NCBI GenBank assembly: GCA_019115745.1
Contig: DXDA01000080.1
Span: 26,510-90,509 of the forward strand
From: Candidatus Alistipes intestinigallinarum
GTDB lineage: Bacteria; Bacteroidota; Bacteroidia; Bacteroidales; Rikenellaceae
Reading direction: 5' to 3'
DNA length: 64,000 nucleotides
Below, one piece after another: positions 7,612 through 16,060 of the stretch. Each line of letters starts with the position of its first letter. The stretch's first letter is position 1. The translations under genes were made by a program, and so were the position numbers. The notes beneath the pieces are model-generated. The model ran no database searches, was not told the DNA's origin, and saw only the letters and a program-made list of their open reading frames with translations.

Positions 7612-8997
7612 ATGGCGAACAAGATACCGCGCGTGCCGGTGCGCGAACAGGATCCGGCAATCCGGGCGACCAACTTCGAGGAGGTCTGCTACGGCTACGA
7701 CCAGGAGGAGGCTGTTCTCGAAGCCTCGCGCTGCCTGCGCTGCAAGAAGCCCCGCTGCGTGGAGGCCTGCCCCGTGGGGATCAACATCCCGGAGTTCATC
7801 GCGGCGCTGCACGAGGGCAAGCTGCAGAAGGCGGCCGACATCATCTCCGAGGACAGTTCGCTGCCCTCGATCTGCGGGCGCGTCTGCCCGCAGGAGACGC
7901 AGTGCGAGGGTTCGTGCATCCTCGGCATCAAGGGCGAACCGGTGGCCATCGGCAAGCTGGAACGCTTCGTCGGCGACTGGAAGCTCCAGAACGGCGCCGC
8001 GCCGAAAGCTACGGCGCCCCGCAACGGCCGCAAGGTGGCCGTTATCGGCAGCGGCCCCGCCGGACTGGCCTGTGCCAGTGACCTGGCACGCATGGGTTAC
8101 GGCGTGAAGATCTTCGAGGCGCTCCACGAGGCGGGCGGCGTGCTGGTCTACGGCATCCCGGAGTTCCGGCTTCCGAAGCAGCGGATCGTAGCCCGCGAAA
8201 TCGAGGAGGTGAAGGCCCTGGGCGTCGAGATCGAGACCGACGTCATCGTGGGCCGCACTGTGACGATCGACTCGCTGCTGGACGAGGAGGGTTACGATGC
8301 CGTCTTCATCGGCTCGGGGGCCGGGCTGCCGCGCTTCATGGGCATCCCGGGCGAGAACCTCAACGGCGTGGTCTCGGCCAACGAGTTCCTCACGCGCGCC
8401 AACCTGATGCACGCCTACGACGCCGAGTATGACACGCCGATCTATGTCGGGCAGCGCGTTGTCGTCGTGGGCGGCGGCAACGTGGCGATGGATGCCGTGC
8501 GCACGGCCAGGCGGCTGGGCGCCGAGGCCACGATCGTCTACCGCCGTTCGGAGAAGGAGCTCCCGGCCCGCGTCGAGGAGGTCCACCACGCCCGCGAGGA
8601 GGGCATCTGCTTCCGGATGCTGACCAACCCCACCGAGGTGTTGGGCGACGAGCGCGGCTGGGTTCGGGGCGTGCGCTGCGTGGAGATGGAACTGGGCGAA
8701 CCCGACGAGAGCGGACGCCGCTCGCCGGTCGTAAAACCCGGCTCGGAGTTCGAAATCGCCTGCGACGTGGTGATCATGGCGCTGGGCACCTCGCCCAACC
8801 CGCTGCTGGCCGCCACGACCGAAGGACTCGAAACTTCGCGCCGCGGCTGCATCACGGCCGACGAGCACGGTGCCACGACCCGCAAGGGGGTCTTTGCCGG
8901 AGGCGATGCCGTGACGGGTGCCGCGACGGTGATCCTCGCCATGGGGGCCGGGCGCACCGCCGCAAAGGCCATCGACGAATATATTCGCTCGTTGTGA
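7612..8997 (+). CDS. gltA: NADPH-dependent glutamate synthase-like flavoprotein (GltA/NfnB type)
   Basis: A 461-aa protein of the homotetrameric GltA family. The N-terminal region (about 30-150) has the cysteine sets CLRCKKPRCVEACPVG and CGRVCPQETQCEGSC for [4Fe-4S] clusters. The FAD Rossmann motif GSGPAGLACA lies near residue 143 and the NADPH motif GGGNVAMDA near residue 286, with the closing ATD-like FAGGDAVTGAATV near residue 430. No amidotransferase domain is present, as in the beta subunit or NfnB. Pairing with the upstream NfnA/SudB-like gene points to an NFN-type transhydrogenase (NADH, ferredoxin, NADP+) rather than true glutamate synthesis; both names are in use for this family. Confidence 0.9.
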   Translation: MANKIPRVPVREQDPAIRATNFEEVCYGYDQEEAVLEASRCLRCKKPRCVEACPVGINIPEFIAALHEGKLQKAADIISEDSSLPSICGRVCPQETQCEGSCILGIKGEPVAIGKLERFVGDWKLQNGAAPKATAPRNGRKVAVIGSGPAGLACASDLARMGYGVKIFEALHEAGGVLVYGIPEFRLPKQRIVAREIEEVKALGVEIETDVIVGRTVTIDSLLDEEGYDAVFIGSGAGLPRFMGIPGENLNGVVSANEFLTRANLMHAYDAEYDTPIYVGQRVVVVGGGNVAMDAVRTARRLGAEATIVYRRSEKELPARVEEVHHAREEGICFRMLTNPTEVLGDERGWVRGVRCVEMELGEPDESGRRSPVVKPGSEFEIACDVVIMALGTSPNPLLAATTEGLETSRRGCITADEHGATTRKGVFAGGDAVTGAATVILAMGAGRTAAKAIDEYIRSL

Positions 8998-9019
8998 TAC
9001 CGCGAAACGGGAAAATAGC

Positions 9020-9027
9020 TATTTTTG
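9020..9027 (+). promoter_or_regulatory. -7 element upstream of the lipocalin-like lipoprotein
   Basis: TAttTTTG lies 32 nt before the ATG at 9059 and just after the preceding stop. The -33 region is poor. Confidence 0.4.
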
Positions 9028-9058
9028 CCGCCGAAAAAAGAGTCTAAAAAAAGAAGCA

Positions 9059-9778
9059 ATGAAAAGCAGAAAACTGTGGATCGTCACCCTGGCCGCACTC
9101 GGACTGGCGGCCTGCGGCGAACGGGAGCCCAAAACCTTCACGGGCTTCATTACCGACGCCACGATGAATACCGTAACGGTTCAGGACCAGTCGTCCGAAT
9201 CGACCTACACCTTCTCGACCGCAGAGGCCGACCGGAGCGAAGCCCTCGGGCTGCTCGTGGGGGCTCCGGTGGTCGTGGAGTACAAGGGACGGCTGGAAGA
9301 GGGTGCCCAGGCCCTGAAGGTGGCCACGAACCCCACCTATGCCGAAGCCGTCGGCCGGTGGATGTTCTACGACCCGGAGAACCCGGAGTTCTCGATGGGG
9401 ATCGAGATCCGCGTCGAGGGGGAAGCGGCCTCGATCAACTCGGCAACGCTGGTCTATACGGATTGGGAGCTGCTCGACGAGGCCGGGAAGATTCTGCTCA
9501 AGGGGCAGAGCATCGGCAACGGCGGAAGTTTCGACTTCTCCCAGACGGGTATCATCTCGAAGGATGCCGCCGGAAACTACTCGCTGACGATCGAGGGTAC
9601 GCAGATCGTCTACACCAAGATGTCCGAGGAGGCGGAGAGTGCCGCTACGGAGGGGTCGAACGCAGCCGTGGAAGGAGCGGACGCGGAAGGTGCAGCCGCA
9701 ACCGCAGCGGAATCGGCCGCAACGCAACCCGCCGCAGCCGCAACGTCGGAGAAGGAGGCAGCTCCTGCGCAGGAGTAG
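9059..9778 (+). CDS. Lipocalin-like lipoprotein with Ala-rich tail
   Basis: A 239-aa protein. The lipobox LAAC with Cys19 predicts a lipoprotein. Residues about 28-95 form a beta-rich module (FTGFITDATMNTVTVQD), and about 98-190 resemble the Bacteroidota lipocalin-like repeat (GRWMFYDPE, SINSATLVYTDWE, LLKGQSIGNGGSFDF). Residues about 195-239 are a low-complexity Ala/Glu tail unlike the rest and possibly variable between strains. Ligand unknown. It has its own promoter-like box and a strong terminator, so it is probably a single-gene unit. Confidence 0.8.
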   Translation: MKSRKLWIVTLAALGLAACGEREPKTFTGFITDATMNTVTVQDQSSESTYTFSTAEADRSEALGLLVGAPVVVEYKGRLEEGAQALKVATNPTYAEAVGRWMFYDPENPEFSMGIEIRVEGEAASINSATLVYTDWELLDEAGKILLKGQSIGNGGSFDFSQTGIISKDAAGNYSLTIEGTQIVYTKMSEEAESAATEGSNAAVEGADAEGAAATAAESAATQPAAAATSEKEAAPAQE

Positions 9779-9800
9779 TCCGAGGATCGGCACGAAAGCA

Positions 9801-9835
9801 AAACAGCCCGCTGACTGATGCAGCGGGCTGTTTTA
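9801..9835 (+). terminator. Terminator after the lipocalin-like gene
   Basis: AAACAGCCCGCTG (9801-9813) pairs with CAGCGGGCTGTTT (9821-9833) around a 7-nt loop, followed by TA and TT. The A-rich left side could let it also work for the convergent heptosyltransferase gene. Confidence 0.85.
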
Positions 9836-9863
9836 TTGTATTGGAAAGAGCCGTATCTCGCGC

Positions 9864-9918
9864 CCCTCGCGGTTCCTTCACAGCTCCTCGCGGTCCCCTC
9901 GCAGGCTCTCACGGCCCC
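9864..9918. repeat. Degenerate about 11-nt tandem repeat
   Basis: About six imperfect copies of CCTCGCGGYYC, including CCCTCGCGGTT, CCTTCACAGCT, CCTCGCGGTC and CCCCTCGCAGGCT. They fill the space between the lipoprotein terminator and the stop codon of the convergent heptosyltransferase gene. The copies drift too much for certainty. Confidence 0.5.
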
Positions 9919-10953
9919 TCACGATCGCCGGGCGACCAACCGTTCGACCCGTTCGGCAACGGATTCGGGCGTGATGGCCGTCAGGCAGCGCCAGTCCCCG
10001 TAGCGGCAGGGCTTGCTGCCGAAGACCGAGCAGGGGCGGCAGTCGAAATCGGCCTGCACGATCCCCTCCTCCGGGACTCCGTAGCCGAGGAATCCCAGTC
10101 CGGGATGGGTGGCGCCCCAGACCGACACCACGGGAGTGCCGACCAGCGCCCCGAGGTGCATGACCAGCGAATCCATCGCCACCACACAGTCGAGGTTCGA
10201 GACAAGGGCCATCTCCCCGGCCAGCCGGACTTTTCCGGAGAGGGCCGTCACGTTGGGGAAGGTCCGTTCCATCTCCTCGGCGAAGGCCCGTTCGGCCCCG
10301 CCGCCGCTATGGATAAAGACCCGGTCGAAACGCGCTGAAAGGAGCCGCACCAGTTCGCGGCTCTGCGCTTCGGGGTAGGTTTTGCCCCGGTGGGCGGAGA
10401 AGGGGGCGAAGCCCACCCAGCGGCCCTGTTTCTCGCCGAAGGGATTTTCGAGCGGGCGGTGTTCGGCCGGCGCCGGATCCTCAAACACGAAGCCCAGCCG
10501 CCGGAAGGTGTCGCAATAGCGCAGCACGGTATGGCGCAGAGGTTTCATATCGCGGCCGCCGCAGCGGATAAAACGGCGTTTTCCGGCGCGGTCCTTGTCG
10601 ATATGGGCCGTCGGGATGCCGTGCAGCCGCATCGAGAGGCGGAAAGCCTGCGAACGCAGCACGTCGTGGACATCGGCCACGGCATCCACGCCGAGCCGTC
10701 GCGCCTCGGCGGCCAGGCGCCACATTCCCCGCAGGGAGTGGTGTACGCCCTTCGTGTCGACCTCCAGAATCTCGACCCGAAGCCCCTCGAAGAAGGGGCG
10801 GAAGAGTTTCTGCGTCGCCACGGTAACCTTCAGATCGGGGTAGGCCGCCAGCAGAGGCCGCAGGGCGTGGGGCAGCATCGCCACGTCGCCCATGGCCGAA
10901 GTCCGCAGGACCAGCAGGTGACGGGGCAGACCGCCGTTATTTTTTCTGCCCAT
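9919..10953 (-). CDS. Glycosyltransferase family 9 (ADP-heptose:LPS heptosyltransferase-like)
   Basis: A 344-aa GT-B fold enzyme. The N-terminal LVLRTSAMGDVAMLPHALRPL is the classic GT9 start (R-x-x-x-G-D-x-x-x-x-P), and the C-terminal half has VAMDSLVMHLGALVGTPVVSVWG, the nucleotide-sugar binding region. It probably adds heptose or a related sugar to lipooligosaccharide core at the inner face of the cytoplasmic membrane. It overlaps the upstream DUF4254 gene by 17 nt, so the two are translationally coupled. Acceptor and sugar are not determinable. The CDS runs up to a short tandem repeat at its 3' end. Confidence 0.9.
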   Translation of the reverse strand: MGRKNNGGLPRHLLVLRTSAMGDVAMLPHALRPLLAAYPDLKVTVATQKLFRPFFEGLRVEILEVDTKGVHHSLRGMWRLAAEARRLGVDAVADVHDVLRSQAFRLSMRLHGIPTAHIDKDRAGKRRFIRCGGRDMKPLRHTVLRYCDTFRRLGFVFEDPAPAEHRPLENPFGEKQGRWVGFAPFSAHRGKTYPEAQSRELVRLLSARFDRVFIHSGGGAERAFAEEMERTFPNVTALSGKVRLAGEMALVSNLDCVVAMDSLVMHLGALVGTPVVSVWGATHPGLGFLGYGVPEEGIVQADFDCRPCSVFGSKPCRYGDWRCLTAITPESVAERVERLVARRS

Positions 10954-11542
10954 ACAAGACGGGGTTCAACGACGGGTCGTTGTACATCTTCATCTGCTTG
11001 TAGGTCTTCATATACTTGCGTCCCGCCTCGATATCCTCGATCAGCTCCTCGATGGCCCGCGAAAGGTCCGTCTGCTGCGTGAGCAGCACCTCCAGCTTGC
11101 GGCGGCACGCCTCACGGTGCGCCTCGTCGACATCCGTGCGTTCGGTCTCCCGCGCCATGTGGTAGATCTTCAGCGCCAGGATCGACAGCCGGTCGATGGC
11201 CCACGCCGGGGTCTCCGTATTGAGCCGCGCATCGGCCGCCGGGCGGACATCCTTATACTTGTCCAACAGATAGGAGTCGACATACTCCACCATGTCCGTA
11301 CGGTCCTGATTCGACTTGTCGATCCGCCGCTTGATCCGGAGCGCCTCCACCGGGTCGATCGCCGGGTCGCGGATGATGTCCTCCAGGTGCCACTGCACGG
11401 TGTCGATCCAGTTCTTGTGGTAGAGCAGGTGGTCGATCGTACCGGGTTCGTAGGGGTTTTCGATCGGGTGGTCCACATCATCCCAACGGTGGTAATCCTC
11501 GATGGAACGGTTGAAAATGCGGTTCGCGTTTTCGGTAAACAT
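10937..11542 (-). CDS. DUF4254 protein
   Basis: A 201-aa soluble, charged, helix-rich protein (FTENANRIFNRSIEDYHRWD at the start, EDIEAGRKYMKTYKQMKMYN near the end). It matches the DUF4254 family, which in Bacteroidota commonly sits beside a GT9 heptosyltransferase gene; the 17-nt overlap here keeps that pairing. No catalytic motif is obvious. A role in lipooligosaccharide assembly is inferred only from the neighbour. Confidence 0.85.
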   Translation of the reverse strand: MFTENANRIFNRSIEDYHRWDDVDHPIENPYEPGTIDHLLYHKNWIDTVQWHLEDIIRDPAIDPVEALRIKRRIDKSNQDRTDMVEYVDSYLLDKYKDVRPAADARLNTETPAWAIDRLSILALKIYHMARETERTDVDEAHREACRRKLEVLLTQQTDLSRAIEELIEDIEAGRKYMKTYKQMKMYNDPSLNPVLYGQKK

Positions 11543-11563
11543 AGCTTCGGTTTTAGGGGAATA

Positions 11564-11594
11564 TTGTTATTTTCAACGGAAAATTATACCTTTG
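11564..11594 (+). promoter_or_regulatory. Bacteroidota promoter for the LysM glucosaminidase gene
   Basis: TTG (11564-11566), 20-nt spacer, TAccTTTG (11587-11594); the start codon is at 11618. The minus-strand transcript from the promoter at 11610-11639 would run back through it. Confidence 0.8.
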
Positions 11595-11609
11595 TCGGTA
11601 ATCATCAAA

Positions 11610-11639
11610 CAAAGATAATGAATATTTCCAGAAAAGCAA
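11610..11639 (-). promoter_or_regulatory. Bacteroidota promoter for DUF4254-heptosyltransferase
   Basis: On the minus strand TTG (11637-11639) is 19 nt from TAtcTTTG (11610-11617). It overlaps the first codons of the divergent glucosaminidase gene and gives a leader of about 63 nt. Confidence 0.7.
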
Positions 11640-12622
11640 TACTCCTCGCCGGAATCCTCCTTGCCTGCACGGCCCAGCTCCCGGCCCAGGTGCGCCAGAC
11701 CCGCGAAGAGTACATCGACCGATACATGCACATCGCCGTGGCACACATGGAGCGCTACGGAATCCCCGCCAGCATCACCATGGCGCAGGGAATCCTTGAG
11801 TCGGACTGCGGAAACAGCCTCCTCTCGATGAAGTCCAACAACCACTTCGGCATCAAGTGCAAGACCAACTGGAAGGGCGAGCGCGTCTACCATGACGACG
11901 ACGCCAAGGGCGAGTGCTTCCGCGCCTACCCCACCGTCGAGGCCTCCTACGAAGACCACGCCGAATTCCTCGACTCGCAGCCGCGTTACGACTCGCTCTT
12001 CGCCTACGCCTCCGACGACTACAAGAGCTGGGCCCGCGGACTGAAGGCGGCCGGTTACGCCACGGCTCCCGACTACGCCCAGCGGCTGATCCGCATCATC
12101 GAGGAGAGCCAGCTCTACCTGCTCGACCGTCCCAACGGGCAGCAGCTCTACGCCAAGCGGTTCGGACTGGAGCGCAATCCCGAAGAGTGGTTCTCGGCCC
12201 AGTCGAGCGTCGACGAGGTGGCCCGCACCGAAGCGGCCGTCGACCCGGACAACTACCGCGTGACGATCAACGCCCACGAGGGCTACAACGTCTACATGAC
12301 CAACGGCGTGCACTACGTCACGGCCAAGGAGAACGACACCTACGAGAACATCGGGCGCAAATTCCGCATCTCGGCCCGAAACCTGCGGAAATTCAACGAC
12401 CTGAAGGACAAGCAGGCCCAGCCGATGACCGGCGAGGTGGTCTACATCGAGCGCAAGAAGAAGCGCTGGGAGGGCAATGCCCGCCACCACATCTGCCGCC
12501 AGGGCGAGACGGTCTACGCCGTCGGGCAGTCCTACGCAATCCGGAGCCGCTCGATCGAACGTCTCAACAAGCTCAAACCCGGCGAACGGCTCGAAGAGGG
12601 CCGGCAACTGCGGATCAAATAA
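11618..12622 (+). CDS. Exported glucosaminidase with C-terminal LysM repeats
   Basis: A 334-aa protein. Signal peptide about 1-24 (MNISRKAILLAGILLACTAQ). Residues about 30-170 form a mannosyl-glycoprotein endo-beta-N-acetylglucosaminidase-like domain (PASITMAQGILESDCGNS, then MKSNNHFGIKC), the fold of FlgJ/LytD peptidoglycan hydrolases; the Glu in LESDCG is the expected acid. Two LysM-like segments follow at about 225-280 and 290-334 (HICRQGETVYAVGQSYAI). It is expected to cut or bind peptidoglycan in the periplasm. The ATG at 11618 is chosen because it opens the signal peptide 23 nt after the -7 box. Confidence 0.9.
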   Translation: MNISRKAILLAGILLACTAQLPAQVRQTREEYIDRYMHIAVAHMERYGIPASITMAQGILESDCGNSLLSMKSNNHFGIKCKTNWKGERVYHDDDAKGECFRAYPTVEASYEDHAEFLDSQPRYDSLFAYASDDYKSWARGLKAAGYATAPDYAQRLIRIIEESQLYLLDRPNGQQLYAKRFGLERNPEEWFSAQSSVDEVARTEAAVDPDNYRVTINAHEGYNVYMTNGVHYVTAKENDTYENIGRKFRISARNLRKFNDLKDKQAQPMTGEVVYIERKKKRWEGNARHHICRQGETVYAVGQSYAIRSRSIERLNKLKPGERLEEGRQLRIK

Positions 12623-12699
12623 CCCCGGAGGGCGGCGGTCGCCGACACGTCCCCCCCTCCTCTTCCAAACCAGCAAACAACGACAAGCTCATACCTACC

Positions 12700-13386
12700 A
12701 TGGAAACAACCCCCTTGCGAGCCAAGATTCTCGACACGATCGTCCGCAAGTCGACCCTCAAACAGAAGGTGTTCGACAATACGTTTGCGGCCTTCAACCT
12801 GCTGAAAGAGACGCTGCTGGAGATCGCCGCCGAGATGGATGACGAACTCGACGGAAAACTCGACCGCCGCGTGCGGCTCGAATACCGCGACCGCGGCAAG
12901 TTCGAAGCCCAGTTGCAGGTGGCCAACGACCTGCTGATCTTCCAGATGCACACCGACGTCTTCGAGTTCGACGCCAACCACCTCATCTGGCAAAACCCCT
13001 ACGTGCAGGCCGATCAGGAGAACTCCTACTGCGGACTGATCAACATCTACAACTTCCTCTCCGACTCCTTCAAGTTCAACCGCAACGCCGACGAAGGATA
13101 CCTCATCGGGCGGATCTTCATCAACCGCGAACGCCGCTACTTCGTCGAGGGCAAACAACAGACCTCGATGCGGGCCATGAGCTTCGGGAAGTCCGAAATC
13201 GACCGCGATGCACTGGTCGACGTGCTGGAGGCCGCCATCGCCTACTCGCTGAATTTCGACCTGCTGATGCCGCCCTACGAGGAGAACAAGCGCGTGACGG
13301 TCGACCAGTTCAACACGAAGATGGACAACTCGAAGTTCGTCACCGGCAAGCGCCTGGGCTACGACTTCGACGTCGAGGACATTTAA
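12700..13386 (+). CDS. Conserved protein of unknown function (228 aa)
   Basis: A soluble, mixed alpha/beta protein with no signal peptide or membrane segment. Notable stretches are KQKVFDNTFAAFNLLKETL, LIWQNPYVQADQENSYCG and IGRIFINRERRYFVEG. The long upstream frame overlapping the glucosaminidase is a shadow, so the ATG at 12700 in METTPLRAKIL is used. The 77-nt gap to the glucosaminidase holds a G/C-rich inverted repeat (GGAGGG...CCCTCC) but no T-run, so read-through is possible. I do not recognise the family. Codon use matches the neighbours, which supports a real gene. Confidence 0.75.
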   Translation: METTPLRAKILDTIVRKSTLKQKVFDNTFAAFNLLKETLLEIAAEMDDELDGKLDRRVRLEYRDRGKFEAQLQVANDLLIFQMHTDVFEFDANHLIWQNPYVQADQENSYCGLINIYNFLSDSFKFNRNADEGYLIGRIFINRERRYFVEGKQQTSMRAMSFGKSEIDRDALVDVLEAAIAYSLNFDLLMPPYEENKRVTVDQFNTKMDNSKFVTGKRLGYDFDVEDI

Positions 13387-13427
13387 CCCGACAGCTACCA
13401 CAGAAAACCGAGGAACAGCACCATACG

Positions 13428-15590
13428 ATGAAGAGATTGACGACACGGAGCGCACGGCGTGCAGCCCAAGGGCTGTTCGCAGCGGCGCTCCTTTTCACGG
13501 CCGGCCCCGCCGCAGCCGAAGGAGAGTATGCCGAGATCGCCCGCCTGAAGGGGATGAACCAGACGGTGCGGGGCATCCGCTCGATGAACGACGGCGAACA
13601 CTACACCGTTCTCGCGGGCAACGACATCCGCCGTTACGCCTACGCGTCGGAAGGCCCCGGCGAGAGCCTGCTCCCGACGCCGACGCCGAATCTGGCGATC
13701 TCCGACTATACGCTCTCGCCCGACGAACGCTCGATCCTCATCGCCTCGGGACGCCAGCCCATCTACCGCCACTCCTACACCACGAGCTACTCGCTCATCC
13801 GCGACGGACGCGTCTGCGCGGTGCTGCGCGACGCCGAGGCGCCGCGCGACGCCTCGTTCTCACCCGACGGTCGCCGCATCGCCTACTCCGACCGCAACGA
13901 TCTCTACGTCTACGACATCGAGACGCAGCACACACGCCGCATCACCGACGACGGACGCTGGAACGAGGTGATCAACGGCACGACCGACTGGGTCTACGAG
14001 GAGGAGTTCGGCATCACGCGCGCCTATGCCTTCTCGCCCGACGGGCAAAAGCTGGCCTACCTGCGTTTCGACGAGAGCCAGGTGCCGCTGATGGAGATGA
14101 TGCGTTTCGACGGCAAGCTCTACAACCGGGCCTATTCGTTCAAATACCCGAAGGCCGGAGAGGCGAACTCCGTGGTCCAGTTGTGGGTCGCCGACCTCGC
14201 CACGGGTGAGAAAAAACGGCTCGACACCGGTCCCGAGACCGACCAATACATTCCCCGCATCGGCTGGACGCCCGACGGACGCCCCTGGTACTACCGGCTG
14301 AACCGCCGCCAGAACACCTTCGAGATGGTGGTCTGCGAGCCTCACGGCGCCCAACGCACGGTCTACGAGGAGCGGGCGCAGCAGTATGTCGAGCGCGTCG
14401 ACGACAAGACGGTGACCTTCGTCGACCGCGACCGCTTCCTCGTGCGGCAGGAGAGCCACACGGGATACATGCACCTCTACCTCTACAGCCTGCGCCGCGG
14501 CCTGCTCGAACAGGTGACCAAGGGTGCCTGGGAGGTGACCGACGTCGTCGGTACGGACGGCAAGCGCGTCTGGTACCTCTCGACGGAGACCTCGCCGCTG
14601 CGCCGCAACCTCTACAGCGTGCGACTCGACGGGCAGGACAAACAGCGGCTCACGCAGGGCGAGGGCTACTACACCGTTTCGCCGAGCCAGGGGATGAAGT
14701 ATTTCATCACGACCTTCTCGAACGCCACGACACCCAACGTCACCGAAATATGCGACGCCGTCGGACAGCGGATCCGCACGCTGGCCGACAGCCGGGCGCT
14801 GCGCGACGAACTCGCCGCACAGCAACGCCCCGTCAAGGAGTTCTTCCGCTTCACGACCGAGCGCGGCGACACGCTCAATGCCTACCGCATCCTGCCCCGC
14901 GGTTTCGACCCCGCGAAGCGTTATCCGGTGCTGCTGACCCAATATTCGGGTCCGGGTTCGCAGCAGGTCGCCGACCGCTGGTCGATGGACTGGGAGGATG
15001 CCCTGGCCGAAAAGGGCTACATCGTGGTCTGCGCCGACGGACGCGGCACCGGGTTTCGGGGCGAGAAGTTCAAGAAACTCACCTACGGACGCCTCGGCGC
15101 CCTGGAGGTCGAGGACCAGATCTCGACGGCCCGCTACATGGCCGCACAGCCCTGGGTCGACTCCGACCGTATCGGCATTTACGGCTGGTCCTACGGCGGG
15201 TTCATGTCCCTGAGCTGTGCGATGAAGGGGCTCGGGCTGTTCCGCATGGCCATCGCCGTGGCGCCCGTCACCTCGTGGCGCTACTACGACACGATCTACA
15301 CCGAGATCTACAACAACCTCCCGCAGTTCAACGCCGCAGGGTACGACGAAAACTCGCCGATCCACATGGCCCGGATGCTCGATGACCAACGGACCCGGCT
15401 GCTCATCATCCACGGCACGGCCGACGATAACGTCCACTTCCAGAACACCGTGGAGATGACCCGCGCCCTGAACCGCGCCGGGAAGCAGTACGACATGATG
15501 GTGTACCCCGACCAGAACCACTCGATGCTGCCCGATGCCACGGGGCACGTGCGGCAAAAGATGATCGACTACACCCTGAAGAATTTATGA
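13428..15590 (+). CDS. Dipeptidyl peptidase IV (S9B)
   Basis: A 720-aa exported serine peptidase that releases X-Pro/X-Ala dipeptides from peptide N-termini. Signal peptide about 1-32. A beta-propeller spans about 40-470 and includes DWVYEEEFG, whose double glutamate binds the substrate amino terminus. The alpha/beta-hydrolase domain follows, with Ser588 in GWSYGGFMS, Asp666 in GTADDNVHF and His698 in DQNHSM. Length and layout are normal for S9B. It starts 41 nt after the 228-aa gene and overlaps the next gene by 4 nt (ATGA), indicating one transcript. Likely role: peptide scavenging in the periplasm. Confidence 0.96.
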   Translation: MKRLTTRSARRAAQGLFAAALLFTAGPAAAEGEYAEIARLKGMNQTVRGIRSMNDGEHYTVLAGNDIRRYAYASEGPGESLLPTPTPNLAISDYTLSPDERSILIASGRQPIYRHSYTTSYSLIRDGRVCAVLRDAEAPRDASFSPDGRRIAYSDRNDLYVYDIETQHTRRITDDGRWNEVINGTTDWVYEEEFGITRAYAFSPDGQKLAYLRFDESQVPLMEMMRFDGKLYNRAYSFKYPKAGEANSVVQLWVADLATGEKKRLDTGPETDQYIPRIGWTPDGRPWYYRLNRRQNTFEMVVCEPHGAQRTVYEERAQQYVERVDDKTVTFVDRDRFLVRQESHTGYMHLYLYSLRRGLLEQVTKGAWEVTDVVGTDGKRVWYLSTETSPLRRNLYSVRLDGQDKQRLTQGEGYYTVSPSQGMKYFITTFSNATTPNVTEICDAVGQRIRTLADSRALRDELAAQQRPVKEFFRFTTERGDTLNAYRILPRGFDPAKRYPVLLTQYSGPGSQQVADRWSMDWEDALAEKGYIVVCADGRGTGFRGEKFKKLTYGRLGALEVEDQISTARYMAAQPWVDSDRIGIYGWSYGGFMSLSCAMKGLGLFRMAIAVAPVTSWRYYDTIYTEIYNNLPQFNAAGYDENSPIHMARMLDDQRTRLLIIHGTADDNVHFQNTVEMTRALNRAGKQYDMMVYPDQNHSMLPDATGHVRQKMIDYTLKNL

Positions 15591-16060
15591 TCCGCACCCT
15601 GCAGCTCGAAACACCCGCCGGACCGGTGACGGTGACGGCCTCGGACGATGCCGTCACCGGGCTCCGCTTCGGAACGGAGTCCCCGGAGGGTGCACAACCC
15701 TGTCGGGAAGAGGAGGCCGGGCCGTTGCTGCGCGAAACGGCCCGGCAGCTCCGCGAATACTTCGCCGGCGAGCGCCGCACCTTTACATTGCCGCTCGCAC
15801 CGCACGGTTCGGAATTCCAGAAGAAGGTCTGGGCGGCCCTGCGGACCATCCCCTACGGAGAGACCCGCACCTACAGGCAGATCGCCGAACAGATCGGACA
15901 CAACCTCGCATTCCGGGCCGTCGGCATGGCCAACAACCGCAATCCGATCGGGATTCTCATTCCCTGCCACCGCGTCATCGGCTACGACGGCAAGATGACG
16001 GGCTACGCCGCCGGAATCGGAATCAAGGAGCAACTGCTCGCCCTCGAAACCCGCCGTTAA
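15587..16060 (+). CDS. ogt: Methylated-DNA--protein-cysteine methyltransferase (Ogt)
   Basis: A 157-aa suicide repair enzyme that removes alkyl groups from O6-alkylguanine. The active-site motif PCHRV places the acceptor Cys at residue 127, preceded by the DNA-binding helix region TYRQIAEQIG and the Asn hinge AVGMANNRNPIGILI. Length is normal for Ogt. Its ATG overlaps the DPP-IV stop (ATGA), so it depends on that transcript. Its stop codon overlaps by 3 nt the stop of the convergent membrane glycosyltransferase gene, leaving no room for a terminator between them. Confidence 0.95.
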   Translation: MIRTLQLETPAGPVTVTASDDAVTGLRFGTESPEGAQPCREEEAGPLLRETARQLREYFAGERRTFTLPLAPHGSEFQKKVWAALRTIPYGETRTYRQIAEQIGHNLAFRAVGMANNRNPIGILIPCHRVIGYDGKMTGYAAGIGIKEQLLALETRR

